IMG/VR virus record: IMGVR_UViG_3300030099_003975
Coordinates: 1-22,721 of that record
DNA: 22,721 nucleotides
Origin: a virus
Direction: 5' to 3' (one strand)
The number at the start of each line of letters is the position of its first letter. The stretch's first letter is position 1. The position numbers and the translations under genes were made by a program. Below the pieces are notes generated by a model. The model saw only the letters and a program-made list of their open reading frames with translations, had not been told where the DNA came from and searched no databases. Below, piece after piece: positions 11,123 through 21,039 of this stretch.

Positions 11123-11425
11123 TTATGGTTTTGGATATTTGTCTTTGATAGCTTTAATATCAGCTTTCCAAGCATCAATACCATCATTGTAAATTTTATC
11201 TAACTGTTCTTCCATAGCTGGATATTCAGCTTTTCTTTTTCTAGCATAATCCAGATTATCATAAGCAGTAGATAACTCTGCTTGTTTTGCTTGGATATCA
11301 GCTTTAGCTATAGGAGTAGTATTCCACTCAATATTATCTATATCTTCGTTTTTAACAGTACATGATGCGTTAGCATCTATAGCTAGTATAGCTGATAATA
11401 TATCTTTGCCTGGTTCTGTATTCAT
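11123..11425 (-). CDS. 100-aa protein after the tail fibre, possible fibre accessory or chaperone
   Basis: Translation begins MNTEPGKDILSAILAIDANA. The second half has 'EYPAMEEQLDKIYNDGIDAW' and ends 'IKAIKDKYPKP'. A 'YPxxEEQLDxxYxxGxxxWxxxIxxVKxKYPK' ending is common in small phage proteins encoded right after tail-fibre genes. The start shares a base with the fibre stop (TAATG), so the two are translated together. A fibre-folding or tip role is inferred from position. Confidence 0.6.
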   Translation of the reverse strand: MNTEPGKDILSAILAIDANASCTVKNEDIDNIEWNTTPIAKADIQAKQAELSTAYDNLDYARKRKAEYPAMEEQLDKIYNDGIDAWKADIKAIKDKYPKP

Positions 11426-13557
11426 TATTCAAACTCCACTAAAGTTACATGCGTTCTTGTTCTATGTGTATAGCTAAAGTTAGCATCATTTTTTGTGCGG
11501 TTTACATAAATTGGCCCAGCTGACGAGCCATCACCTGTACCAAAATAAAATTTATAACTGACTGCTGATGTTGTATTTGGATCATCTACTACTGTTCCAG
11601 TTATAGTTGTTGCTGACCTGTTGCCATCTCCATTAGTATCATAGTTACCAAATAATGCTCCTTGTTTAGGACTTGCGGCTGTGCCATCTAAATCTGACAC
11701 ATGGGCATAACCACCGCCACCTATATCTCTATACAATCTTACTCGTAATCCAGCGTGTTGTGTTTGTTTAACTTGTGGAATAGTAAAATGTATCATAATT
11801 TTATGTGATGAAGATGATGGGGTAATACTATAAGCAATACTTCCAGCATGGTCTGATGTTGCATTTGTTACACTAATTGCATATAAAGTTGCATCTGTAG
11901 CATGTGTAATTTGTTTTATTTTACCACCACCTAATAACTCACCTGCATCTACTTTCTTTAACGCATTGTCTGTAGCATCGTGAAACATAACGTGGTCTGC
12001 TGCTGCAATCGTAGTATCTGCTAATCCACTAATAACTGTTGGGTCTAGGTGTTCTTCTGATATAGCATCGTCTGCAATTTTATCTGCTGTAACTGCATCT
12101 GCTCCTAACTTATCTGTCGTAACTGCACCATCATTTATTTTTGCAGTTTCTACTGCACTTGCTGCAATTTCTGCTGTATCAATAGCATTGTCTGCCATCA
12201 AAGCATTTGTTATAGCATTATCTGCAATTTTTGCCGAAGTAATTGCATCATCTGCTATGGTTAAAGCTCCAGTATCAGCCAGAGTTGCATCGCCTGATAT
12301 TACATTGTCAATATATTTGCTCGTGCCTGTGTCGTATAGCAAGATAGAACCATCAGCAGGTGAAGTAATATTGGTATCACTTAATCCAGCAAGGGTAGAA
12401 CCAGTTACATCTTCAAACGAACTGCCATTAAAAACTTTTAAAATATTTGAGCTGGTATTAAATACCAAATCACCAGCATCATTATCAGAGCTTGGATCAG
12501 ATGAGGCTACTCGATATCTTGCAGCAAAACTATTTACACCTGCTATGTTCGAAGCGGTTGTATTCACGTTTGCTATAGAACCAGCAACAGATGCAATATT
12601 GCTGACCACGCCTGATGCTCCAAGCGTTGCCATATTGGTTACATTGTCTGACGTTGCTAGTATGTTAAGGTCGGTAACAATATCTGAAGTTGCCAATGTG
12701 TTTAAATCAGAAACTATGTCCGATGTTGCCAACGTATTGATATCAGAAACTATATCCGATGTTGCCAAAGTGTTTAGGTCAGATACTATATCTGATGTAG
12801 CCAACGTATTTAAATCATTTACCACATCTGTAGTCGCTAATGTATTTAAATCTGATACAAAATCAGATGTAATAAAACTAGCTTTTGCTGCCACACTTGT
12901 AATCTCAGATGCTTTACCAGCAACAGTTGTAACATTCGCAGATATTCCTGCAACAGTTGTTACATTAGATGATATACCAGCTACAGTTGTTATGTCGCTT
13001 GTTATTGTTCCAAGCGTAGATAAATTTGTTGCAGTAATTGCACATTGTGGGTCTCCATCTGCATCAAACTCTAGTATTTTATTTGCTCTACTTGCTTTGA
13101 CTGGTAGTTGCATATCAAAACCTGTAGTTGTTTCTGCCAATGGTAGACGTATTGACCTAGATGCACTTTCCTCTCTTTCTGCCATCATGGCCATTAGTGT
13201 ATCTAACTGGGTATTCAATGCTGTTACATCAAATGAAGCGGCAGGTGTAAAATCTGTTAGTCTTTCTACTGTAATATCACGCACAATAACAATACTGTCA
13301 TCTGCTGTAGCACCACCACCTAGTGTTATTGTACCTCCAGCTCCAAACTCATAAGCACTATCACTAGCATTGGTTGTACCTTGTACGCTGAACTGGGCTA
13401 CACTACTTGGAGCAGCATTAAAAGTTAACGCTGTACCATTTCTAAATACTTTTATGTCTGATGCATTAAAAAATTCAAATCCTATAGTAAATACTGTTTG
13501 TCCACCTGTAGCAGTATATGTATTTCTTGGCGTATTTTTTGCACTTGCTATTGTCAT
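11425..13557 (-). CDS. Tail fibre protein with T7 gp17-type N-terminus
   Basis: The 710-aa protein starts MTIASAKNTPRNTYTATGGQ and through about residue 140 follows the T7 gp17 N-terminal tail-attachment domain (TVFTIGFEF.., IKVFRNG, AYEFG, ITL, IVIVRDITVERLTDF, DVTALNTQLD, RSIRLP). Residues 190-330 are repeats ('TTVAGIS.NV', then seven 'LATSDIVSDLNT'-type units), and 436-505 are 'DAITSAKIADNAI'-type repeats, both typical of trimeric fibre shafts. The C-terminal domain (about 540-710) is beta-rich and would bind the host. The start overlaps the preceding stop (ATGA). Recombination in the repeats could change fibre length. Confidence 0.85.
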   Translation of the reverse strand: MTIASAKNTPRNTYTATGGQTVFTIGFEFFNASDIKVFRNGTALTFNAAPSSVAQFSVQGTTNASDSAYEFGAGGTITLGGGATADDSIVIVRDITVERLTDFTPAASFDVTALNTQLDTLMAMMAEREESASRSIRLPLAETTTGFDMQLPVKASRANKILEFDADGDPQCAITATNLSTLGTITSDITTVAGISSNVTTVAGISANVTTVAGKASEITSVAAKASFITSDFVSDLNTLATTDVVNDLNTLATSDIVSDLNTLATSDIVSDINTLATSDIVSDLNTLATSDIVTDLNILATSDNVTNMATLGASGVVSNIASVAGSIANVNTTASNIAGVNSFAARYRVASSDPSSDNDAGDLVFNTSSNILKVFNGSSFEDVTGSTLAGLSDTNITSPADGSILLYDTGTSKYIDNVISGDATLADTGALTIADDAITSAKIADNAITNALMADNAIDTAEIAASAVETAKINDGAVTTDKLGADAVTADKIADDAISEEHLDPTVISGLADTTIAAADHVMFHDATDNALKKVDAGELLGGGKIKQITHATDATLYAISVTNATSDHAGSIAYSITPSSSSHKIMIHFTIPQVKQTQHAGLRVRLYRDIGGGGYAHVSDLDGTAASPKQGALFGNYDTNGDGNRSATTITGTVVDDPNTTSAVSYKFYFGTGDGSSAGPIYVNRTKNDANFSYTHRTRTHVTLVEFE
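12042..12252 (-). repeat. Coding repeat: 'DAITSAKIADNAI' type
   Basis: Residues 436-505 of the tail fibre are about seven imperfect units of 9-11 residues with the pattern (D/S)A(I/V)-x-(T/S)xK(I/L)-x-D. At DNA level the units are similar but not identical. Such units are common in phage fibre shafts. Confidence 0.7.
12627..12852 (-). repeat. Coding tandem repeat: 'LATSDIVSDLNT' type, about seven units
   Basis: Residues 236-310 of the tail fibre repeat a 12-residue unit (36 bp) about seven times with small variation (TDVVNDLNTLA, SDIVSDLNTLA, SDIVSDINTLA, SDIVTDLNILA, SDNVTNMATLG). Codons differ between units, so the repeat is old or under purifying selection. It looks like a long rod-forming segment. 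Confidence 0.85.
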
Positions 13558-16500
13558 CTTATTATCTCTACCCCCTGATTGTATATTCGTTTAAATATAC
13601 CATCAAACCATAACAAATTATTAAATGGAAATAAACGCCTATATGTTTGAGCTTTTTCATCAAAAGGAGCATCTGTTCCTAATGCATGAATAATATCAGC
13701 AAACATACCTGGAGCTGGGCCTAAAAACTCACCAGTTGCATCAGCAATATTTGCTTCACCAAATCTGCCTCGAATGCCAAGCATAGGTCTTACGCCCATA
13801 GGACTATCAAACATGCCTTCTGATACAACTTCCAACGCAAAATTAATATCGCCTATTAACCCTGTAACTCCTGACATTTCTATTGCTCTATAGATTCTTT
13901 CTTCGGCTGATTTATGTTGGTAATACATTGGGTTTTTCATATAATCTCCCATTGCAGCAAATCCTATCATAGCAATTATACCACCCATAATTTCTTTTTC
14001 TCTACCAGATAAACCTGACAACATAAGCCTTCTATTTGCAGCAAATGACCATGCATAGAATTGAAATGGTAATGCTAACCAACCATTATTAAATTTACCA
14101 CCATATTTAGTTTTTTCAAATCCACCTAAAAATCTAAATACATCATTATCAAATGCTTCTGCTAATCCTTCATCATTTATTCTTATAACACCAAACATCA
14201 TATTAGGTTTATCTCCTAGACTAGGTGTTATAATTGTTCTCTGTACATCCATAAATGTTGCAAATCTTAATTTATCACCATACTCTAAACCATTTTTAGT
14301 TGCAGCCCATTCTTTTTGTTTGGTATATAACATACCATTAGGACTTGAGTGCATTGGTAATTTACCAATAGCTCTTGCTTCTTGTTTTGATATTCCATAA
14401 CTAGCTAATCTTTGTATATCAAACTCAGATGCTGTGCCATTAGCAACTTTTTTTGCATCTTCTAAAAATCTATGTGTAGAAATATGTTGACTCATTTCTT
14501 TCATTTTATGTGTCCACATAGATAATAAATTTACATGATAAAAGGGTGCTTGTACTGCTTCCATTGGTTTCATTATTCTTTTATCAAAAAATCTATCAAT
14601 TATAGAAGTACCTCGACCAACTCTTTGTTCATTTCCTGCTATATGTCTAAATGAAGTATTATTCATTACAACATCGTAAACATCACCTAGCCATGATGCT
14701 TCTGCTAATTGTTCATTAAATTGTTGTTTATCTGCTGAAAATAAATGTTTACTGTTAAGATACTTAAATGTATTTGCAAAACCATGTACCATTGGTATTC
14801 GAGCAAAATCAACAACTGATGCAAAAAAAACTTTACCCATCATTGCTGTACTTGCAAAATTTCTAATTGTTGCTGGTAATCTTGATTTGAAAAAACTTTC
14901 TGGATCAGAAGTGTTAAATAAATTATATACTTTATCCCTACTATCTATTAAATGATTTGTTAGTTTAGTAATCTCCTTTAAATTACCATCACCTTTATAT
15001 TCAAACTCCAGCATATCCATTTCTATATTCCAAAGTTTATTTTCTGCTCCTGCATCTCCAAATTTTCTAGCCATTTCTATTCTTTTATACATTCTTTCTG
15101 AATACATTCTTAATAAATAATTAATATCATTTATTAAAAATGGCATAAGTTCTTTATCTGTTGCTGTTATGACTCTGTGTTGTAATGCATTTTCTGCTGT
15201 AATTGTTTTTTGTGAGCTAACATCGTAGTGATGCATTATATCTCCTTCCATATCTAAATTTTGTGCATCTCTTGTAATGTTTTTTATTGTTTCATCAACT
15301 CTTGCATTAACAGAATATATATCTAAAGGTTCTGTAATATTTTTATTTCTTACAAAAGAATTATATAAAATACCTCTAAATGTATTTTCTTTTGGTATAG
15401 AAAAAAAACGATTATCTAGTTTCTTATTATTAGCTAAAATTGATAATGCTGCTCTATCATTAATAAAATTTTCATATGCAGCTTTATCTAATTTTTCATC
15501 AGGAAACATTTTTTGAACTTTTGTTTTTGGAAAATGAGTATGATGTACTTCATGTGAAATAATAAAATTAACTAAATCATTTTCATCTTGTATTATGTCA
15601 TCTGATATTGCTTTGACTCCAGGCACTTTAGGATTTTGATGTGCTCTTTCTGGCCACATTACTGTTTTAATATAATCTTCATCTATTATTATTTCTTTTG
15701 TTTGATGATTTGTATATGCTCCAACTATTTTTCCATCTCTTTTTTTTGTAGATTTTTGTTTTTTTATTTTATATCCTTTTGCAGGTTTTACATTTAACAA
15801 TGGTTTGATATTTGGAATAATAGATGGAGGTATAAAATCTTCATTAGCTATATCATCTAGTATAGCATCAATATCATAAACACGATTAACGTAATCTTCT
15901 ACAAGTGGATTAAATTCATCTATTGTTCCTGCCTCAAGTTTTTTTAAACGTGCTGTAAATTGAGCTACTTGAGCTTGTGCATATTTTAAATTTAATTCTA
16001 TTCTATCTAAACCATCTTTGTCTTTAGGATATTTTTTCTTATGATTTTTTCTCATCCTTAAAGCTCTGTTTACATTATTTTTATGAATATCTAATTGTCT
16101 TCCAACACTTTTTATATTTTGAAACATACCTAGTTTATCAGCTTCTTCTCCAATTAAACGATAAACTGTTCTTACTTTATCTGCTACTTCCTGTATCTCT
16201 TTTGGTGCAGTTGCATAGTAATCTTTATCTCGTATTGCTTTTGTTATAAGTTCATTAAATTCTCTAAATTTTATTGGTTCTTCTACATTTTTTCTGCCAC
16301 CTAGTTTTCTTATACCACTATCTATAACATCTGCTCCTCGTATTCCTATTGCACCAAAGTTGTAACCAGCAATTTGTTCTGATGTTGTATCAACATTTTT
16401 TCTATATTTTTGAAATGCATCTTGCAATACTTTGTTAAATCCACCAATAGTTCTAAAATGATTTGCAGTTGCTTTTACTAATGCAGATTGAGATATTGCA

Positions 16501-17798
16501 TATCCAGCTTTAGATGCTCTTGTTACTGTTGCTGCATCTCCAATCATATCCAATGCCATATCTGACACTTTATTACTTATATCGTTATTTCTTAATTTAT
16601 TATTTAATAAATCACCAATAGGAGTAATAAACCTATCAACATTTTCAGCAAACCAACTTCTTTCTTTATTTCTACCAGCAGTTTGTCTGCCTATTTTAGC
16701 TGCTCTTATTGATTCTAATACTTCTTGATTTAATAAATTTTCTGTATCAATTAAATCAACACCATCTGGAGCTTGTCCTTTAAATTTTATGTGTTCTTTT
16801 TTAATTAAAAATTTAAGATAATCTTCTGACGATGCAAATTGTCCAGGCAAATTTATTGCTCCTTTTATATCTGGATTTACATATGTGCCATCTCTAAATT
16901 TTCTTTCTACTTGAGCATGGTCAATAACAATAGTGTCTATTTCTAATCTTCTGCCATTGTATAACTGACCTTTTTCTAAAATTTTTACTGGTCTATCAAT
17001 ACCTTCAAGTTGTCCACCATTTTCTAATTTATAACTAGAGCCTTCTACCAATTTGTCTGTTTCTACATCATACGTTATAGGTGTATCTGCATCATACATA
17101 TCAGATGTAAAAGTATCATTCTCCATATTCCATGTTTCTTTAAAAACTTTTTCTGCTTTTTTATCTGGGGTTTGTAAATTTATCTCTGGGTCATCAAATC
17201 CTTTAACACCACGTCTACCAAAAGCTGCAATCAAAGTACCACCTAGTAAAGAACCAGCCCCAACATACATTGTAGATTCTGTAAATGTAGCTGTTGGGTC
17301 ATATGCGTGTCTGACTGGTTCTCCTGCTGATATAGCAGCAGCAGAATACCCTGCACCTTTTACAAATCTTGTTCCAAAAGTCATTCCTTTTACAAATGGT
17401 ATAGGCAGATATGTAATTGGATCACCAAAAGCAGCAATAATTTCTGGCATTAATCCACCATTATCTCTTATAGACCTAAGATGATTGTTATAATTAATTT
17501 TTTCTTTTAAGTAATCAAAATGTTCTTGATTTCGTATATCAGTAAAATATTCTTTATAATAATCTAAACCTGCATCTTGTATCTGTTGGTCTATATTAAT
17601 TACAGGTTCTACTGGTAAATCTAAAAAAGTACTTTCATTACTTAAAACAACTTGTCCTATAGGTTCTAATTGCCAAGCTGCACTTACTGTATCCCAATAT
17701 GAAGGGTCTGGTATAAACTCTTGTCTACGACTTGGTAAAGGTTCTAATGCAGGTAATGGCCCACTTTCAATATATTTATCTCTTTCAATTACTGCCAT
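13554..17798 (-). CDS. Large internal virion (DNA-ejection) protein with HExxH motif
   Basis: At 1414 aa and placed just before the tail fibre, this is the counterpart of T7 gp16-type ejection proteins. Around residues 110-200 lies a hydrophobic part ('GDPITYLPIPFVKGMTFGTR' and 'VGAGSLLGGTLIAAFGRR'). At residues 749-753 'HEVHH' in 'VNFIISHEVHHTHF' is a zinc-peptidase motif, with a candidate third ligand Glu776 in 'AAYENFINDRA'. T7 gp16 instead carries an N-terminal transglycosylase, which I do not see here. The rest is long and helical. The start shares a base with the upstream stop. The ejection role is inferred from size and position; peptidase activity rests on the motif alone. Confidence 0.72.
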   Translation of the reverse strand: MAVIERDKYIESGPLPALEPLPSRRQEFIPDPSYWDTVSAAWQLEPIGQVVLSNESTFLDLPVEPVINIDQQIQDAGLDYYKEYFTDIRNQEHFDYLKEKINYNNHLRSIRDNGGLMPEIIAAFGDPITYLPIPFVKGMTFGTRFVKGAGYSAAAISAGEPVRHAYDPTATFTESTMYVGAGSLLGGTLIAAFGRRGVKGFDDPEINLQTPDKKAEKVFKETWNMENDTFTSDMYDADTPITYDVETDKLVEGSSYKLENGGQLEGIDRPVKILEKGQLYNGRRLEIDTIVIDHAQVERKFRDGTYVNPDIKGAINLPGQFASSEDYLKFLIKKEHIKFKGQAPDGVDLIDTENLLNQEVLESIRAAKIGRQTAGRNKERSWFAENVDRFITPIGDLLNNKLRNNDISNKVSDMALDMIGDAATVTRASKAGYAISQSALVKATANHFRTIGGFNKVLQDAFQKYRKNVDTTSEQIAGYNFGAIGIRGADVIDSGIRKLGGRKNVEEPIKFREFNELITKAIRDKDYYATAPKEIQEVADKVRTVYRLIGEEADKLGMFQNIKSVGRQLDIHKNNVNRALRMRKNHKKKYPKDKDGLDRIELNLKYAQAQVAQFTARLKKLEAGTIDEFNPLVEDYVNRVYDIDAILDDIANEDFIPPSIIPNIKPLLNVKPAKGYKIKKQKSTKKRDGKIVGAYTNHQTKEIIIDEDYIKTVMWPERAHQNPKVPGVKAISDDIIQDENDLVNFIISHEVHHTHFPKTKVQKMFPDEKLDKAAYENFINDRAALSILANNKKLDNRFFSIPKENTFRGILYNSFVRNKNITEPLDIYSVNARVDETIKNITRDAQNLDMEGDIMHHYDVSSQKTITAENALQHRVITATDKELMPFLINDINYLLRMYSERMYKRIEMARKFGDAGAENKLWNIEMDMLEFEYKGDGNLKEITKLTNHLIDSRDKVYNLFNTSDPESFFKSRLPATIRNFASTAMMGKVFFASVVDFARIPMVHGFANTFKYLNSKHLFSADKQQFNEQLAEASWLGDVYDVVMNNTSFRHIAGNEQRVGRGTSIIDRFFDKRIMKPMEAVQAPFYHVNLLSMWTHKMKEMSQHISTHRFLEDAKKVANGTASEFDIQRLASYGISKQEARAIGKLPMHSSPNGMLYTKQKEWAATKNGLEYGDKLRFATFMDVQRTIITPSLGDKPNMMFGVIRINDEGLAEAFDNDVFRFLGGFEKTKYGGKFNNGWLALPFQFYAWSFAANRRLMLSGLSGREKEIMGGIIAMIGFAAMGDYMKNPMYYQHKSAEERIYRAIEMSGVTGLIGDINFALEVVSEGMFDSPMGVRPMLGIRGRFGEANIADATGEFLGPAPGMFADIIHALGTDAPFDEKAQTYRRLFPFNNLLWFDGIFKRIYNQGVEIIR

Positions 17799-20407
17799 TA
17801 TTCATCCTCATCAGGCGTAACAATAGGTTGTAGCTGAGGTTTTACAGATGAGCCTTTATATGGAACTCCAGCTAATTTTCTTGCCATTTCAAAACTTCTC
17901 TCAAAAATTTCACCTATACCTATATTACCTTTAACATGTTTATCAATATTTGTATTAGAATCATTACTTCGTTGCATAAGTTCTAATCTACTTATTTGTA
18001 CATTATTTTGTAGTTCATCTACCAAAGCAATCGGTGATACACCTTCTTTATTTGGTAAATATACAAATTGATACATTACTCCTGCTTCTACTGGAGAATC
18101 ACCTATTTCAACCAGTTTAAGATTTTCTCCTAATACTAATTCTTCTTCTATTTGAAATTGCTTGTTCGAAACTTTATTATGTGATTCTACTTTGCTTCTT
18201 ATTTCATTCTGTATTTCATAATACAATGGTGTTTTTTCTAATGACTTTCTTTTTGTTGAACCAGTTTGTCCAAATTCTTCAAGATGTAATAAATAATTTT
18301 CATCATATATAGCTGAAGCTAATAATGGGTCATATACTATATCATAATCTTTTGGCAATCTTGATGGGTGTGTAGTAAAAAATCTATCAGTAGTCCATTT
18401 TGTAAAAACTTTTCCTTTATCAAAATCTATTTCATCTGGGTCATCTGTTGCACCTGTAAAAGCATATGCATATTCACTAAAACCATAGTCTAAATCTTGT
18501 ACCATATTATTTACTTCATCAATAGTAACATCTGTTACATTTTGTTTTAATTGAGTTAATCTGTCTAACACTCGATTTGTTATATGCCTTCTAAAATTAT
18601 GTGCAATTATATTGTCTGCTGCAAAATTTACATCGCTATATTCTGACAATATTACTTCGTCAATTTTATTTTGTATAGCACCAATAGATTCACCATAAGT
18701 TTCTCTAAAATATTTATCATTGACTAATGGTTCAGCAATAAAACCTTCTATATATAAATCTGCTGCTGCTTCTACTGATGTTGAATTTCTACTTGCCATT
18801 ACTAAATTGCGTAATACATTTTTTTCAGCTTCATTCAAAAGGCTTTCAGGTATAGTATTTAATATACCAGTTGGTATTGTAGTTCCTTGTTCAGTTTTTG
18901 CTCGTGCAGCCATTAAATTTAAAAAACCTTGCGACTGAAGCATATCTATTATTTTGCTTTTTTCTGCTAAGACATTTTTTCTGTCTTTATCTTTACCTTT
19001 AAGATTTGCTAGTCTATTAACATCACTTTGTATAGCACTTAAACTTTTAGAACCTATTATATTATAATTAGCAATTACGTATTGCCTATACTCATTTGCA
19101 ATAGCTGAGCTTAAAATATTATCTTTATTATAGTTTTGATTTTCTAACTTGTTTTCTACAATAAATTTAGGTAATAACATATCGTGAATTTTATGTCCTG
19201 GCGTATCAATAGCTTTGGTGGCATGTATAAAATTTTTTCTAGAATGAAGAATGTTTGGGTCAGTGTACATTGGGTCGCCTTTGTATGCTTTACCATAATC
19301 TGATTCTTTTATATATTGAAATAATACATCGTCATTTTTCGATGTTGTAAACAAATCATTTATTAATGTTCTATGTTTGCTTAATGTTGTTAATATTTTA
19401 CTCCTAGCAATTTGATTATCTTGTCCATCTATACCAAAATCTTTTAAAGTTATATTTTCTACTTCTCCATTTGCATTAATTAAAGGTACTTTTTGTGATT
19501 GCAAATTAAATAATATTTCAATACCTTTCATATTAGAATGAGCAGTTGCTAAAGAATCAGTATCTTCATAATCTATATTTAAAAATTTGTTTATTTCTTT
19601 TCCAGCTTCTAACATATTTTTATATTGAGGATATAAAGAGTTTACCCATATATGTGCTGATGGAACATTTTTCATTTGTTTATATTCAGCTTCTTCTTTC
19701 AATTCGTCTAATTTTTGCAATCCTTCATCTGGGTCTCCTGCAAAATATGAACCAAACATTGCTTCATAGTTATTAAATTTATTATTCATATAAGCAATAT
19801 TGTAATTTTTTACTTTTGTTAGTTGTTCATTTGCAATTTTTGTTCTTACACTTTCTACATTTTTTTTAACACCTAGTTCAAATATTGCTTTCATTTCATC
19901 TGGAATGGTATCTCTTAACTTGTCTAGCGGCTCTTGTATATTTGCATCAAACATTGTTGTTACTTCTACAGGAGTCATTGTAAATGTAGATTGTTCTTTT
20001 GATATCAATTTTTCTTCATTTAATATTGTATTAGCTGTTGCTATTGCTTGTTCTGTATATACTTTTGCTGCTTCTTCATCAAAAGTAACAGCCGCCCAAG
20101 ATGTGCCAATTAAGTTTTCTGGCGTTTTATAACCTTTTGCTATTTGTCTTGTTCTTTCAATACCATCTGCACCAGTATATGTAACATCGTCAAATAAAAT
20201 TTCTACTCCTGCTGCTAATTTTTTTGCTCTTTTTTCTTCATATGCTTTAGTTAAAGTAGTTTGATCTTCTGCGTATTTTCTTATTGTATCTGATAATTGA
20301 AAACCACTAGCAGAAATTTGTCTTGCTCCTTGTCTTGCTACATCTCCTCTATTTACTCTTATATCTGCTGGTACAAAAGATTTTCTATTTGTAAACTCAA
20401 ATGCCAT
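17798..20407 (-). CDS. Internal virion (ejection) protein, gp15-like position
   Basis: The 869-aa protein begins MAFEFTNRKSFVPADIRVNR and is helical and soluble, with many coiled-coil-like stretches (for example 'AGDPDEGLQKLDELKEEAEY'). Size and position between the short and very large internal proteins match T7 gp15, which forms part of the trans-envelope ejection tube. I see no enzyme motif. AGGGG lies upstream of the start. Assignment is by gene order, not by sequence identity. Confidence 0.65.
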   Translation of the reverse strand: MAFEFTNRKSFVPADIRVNRGDVARQGARQISASGFQLSDTIRKYAEDQTTLTKAYEEKRAKKLAAGVEILFDDVTYTGADGIERTRQIAKGYKTPENLIGTSWAAVTFDEEAAKVYTEQAIATANTILNEEKLISKEQSTFTMTPVEVTTMFDANIQEPLDKLRDTIPDEMKAIFELGVKKNVESVRTKIANEQLTKVKNYNIAYMNNKFNNYEAMFGSYFAGDPDEGLQKLDELKEEAEYKQMKNVPSAHIWVNSLYPQYKNMLEAGKEINKFLNIDYEDTDSLATAHSNMKGIEILFNLQSQKVPLINANGEVENITLKDFGIDGQDNQIARSKILTTLSKHRTLINDLFTTSKNDDVLFQYIKESDYGKAYKGDPMYTDPNILHSRKNFIHATKAIDTPGHKIHDMLLPKFIVENKLENQNYNKDNILSSAIANEYRQYVIANYNIIGSKSLSAIQSDVNRLANLKGKDKDRKNVLAEKSKIIDMLQSQGFLNLMAARAKTEQGTTIPTGILNTIPESLLNEAEKNVLRNLVMASRNSTSVEAAADLYIEGFIAEPLVNDKYFRETYGESIGAIQNKIDEVILSEYSDVNFAADNIIAHNFRRHITNRVLDRLTQLKQNVTDVTIDEVNNMVQDLDYGFSEYAYAFTGATDDPDEIDFDKGKVFTKWTTDRFFTTHPSRLPKDYDIVYDPLLASAIYDENYLLHLEEFGQTGSTKRKSLEKTPLYYEIQNEIRSKVESHNKVSNKQFQIEEELVLGENLKLVEIGDSPVEAGVMYQFVYLPNKEGVSPIALVDELQNNVQISRLELMQRSNDSNTNIDKHVKGNIGIGEIFERSFEMARKLAGVPYKGSSVKPQLQPIVTPDEDE

Positions 20408-20409
20408 TA

Positions 20410-21039
20410 TTAATATCCCCTTACTGGATAGTTTCTAATTCCCATATCAAGCTGCCCTGCACTCATAGTAGCTGTAGTATTTGGATTTAACATTGATGGT
20501 GATGATGATGGTGATGGTAGACCAGCACCTGATGCTGCTAATGTAGAAATACTTTTTATCATCTGTTGATTAAATGCATTTTTATTTGCAATTTTTGTTG
20601 ACGTTAATTGTTGTCTTGCATCAATACCAGCAAATGTTAATTCTCTTTGCTTTCTTGCAGCTTGTATTGCAATAATATTTAACTCTTGATGAAATGCTGA
20701 TTTATTAAAACCTACTGCTGCTTCAAATGAATTACTTTGTGCAATACCACTTGGAGATAATAATGCTCTATTTGTTGCTGCTTTTCTTGCAAAATTTTCT
20801 GCTATAACATTTCCCTTTTGTGAAGTTTCTAGTAATACTGCTACCCTATTATCTTTAATTTGTTCCATATCATCTCTATATGCTTGTTCAGCTAATCTAT
20901 TTGATGCTTTTTCTGTTTGTTTTGCTGAATATATAGAAAATCCTGCAAGTCCTATACCAGATGCTACAGCTAATGTTCCTGCTGTTGCTCCTGTTATAGC
21001 TCCGCCACTTAATGCTGTAAATATTGCTGGATGACACAT
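20410..21039 (-). CDS. Small internal virion (ejection) protein, gp14-like
   Basis: The 209-aa protein begins MCHPAIFTALSGGAITGATA, a hydrophobic Gly/Ala-rich stretch to about residue 38 as in T7 gp14-type proteins, which insert into the outer membrane during ejection. Then come long Gln/Asn-rich amphipathic helices ('FHQELNIIAIQAARKQRELT'). The start overlaps the preceding stop by one base. Two bases separate its stop from the next gene. Position between the tail protein and the 869-aa protein supports the call. Confidence 0.7.
   Translation of the reverse strand: MCHPAIFTALSGGAITGATAGTLAVASGIGLAGFSIYSAKQTEKASNRLAEQAYRDDMEQIKDNRVAVLLETSQKGNVIAENFARKAATNRALLSPSGIAQSNSFEAAVGFNKSAFHQELNIIAIQAARKQRELTFAGIDARQQLTSTKIANKNAFNQQMIKSISTLAASGAGLPSPSSSPSMLNPNTTATMSAGQLDMGIRNYPVRGY

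Noticed and set aside
12042-12852. Regular repeats considered as a CRISPR array
   Set aside because: The repeats are in-frame protein repeats without distinct spacers.
12188-13354. 388-aa plus-strand frame opposite the tail fibre
   Set aside because: It mirrors the repetitive fibre gene, whose N-terminal domain is clearly recognisable on the minus strand.
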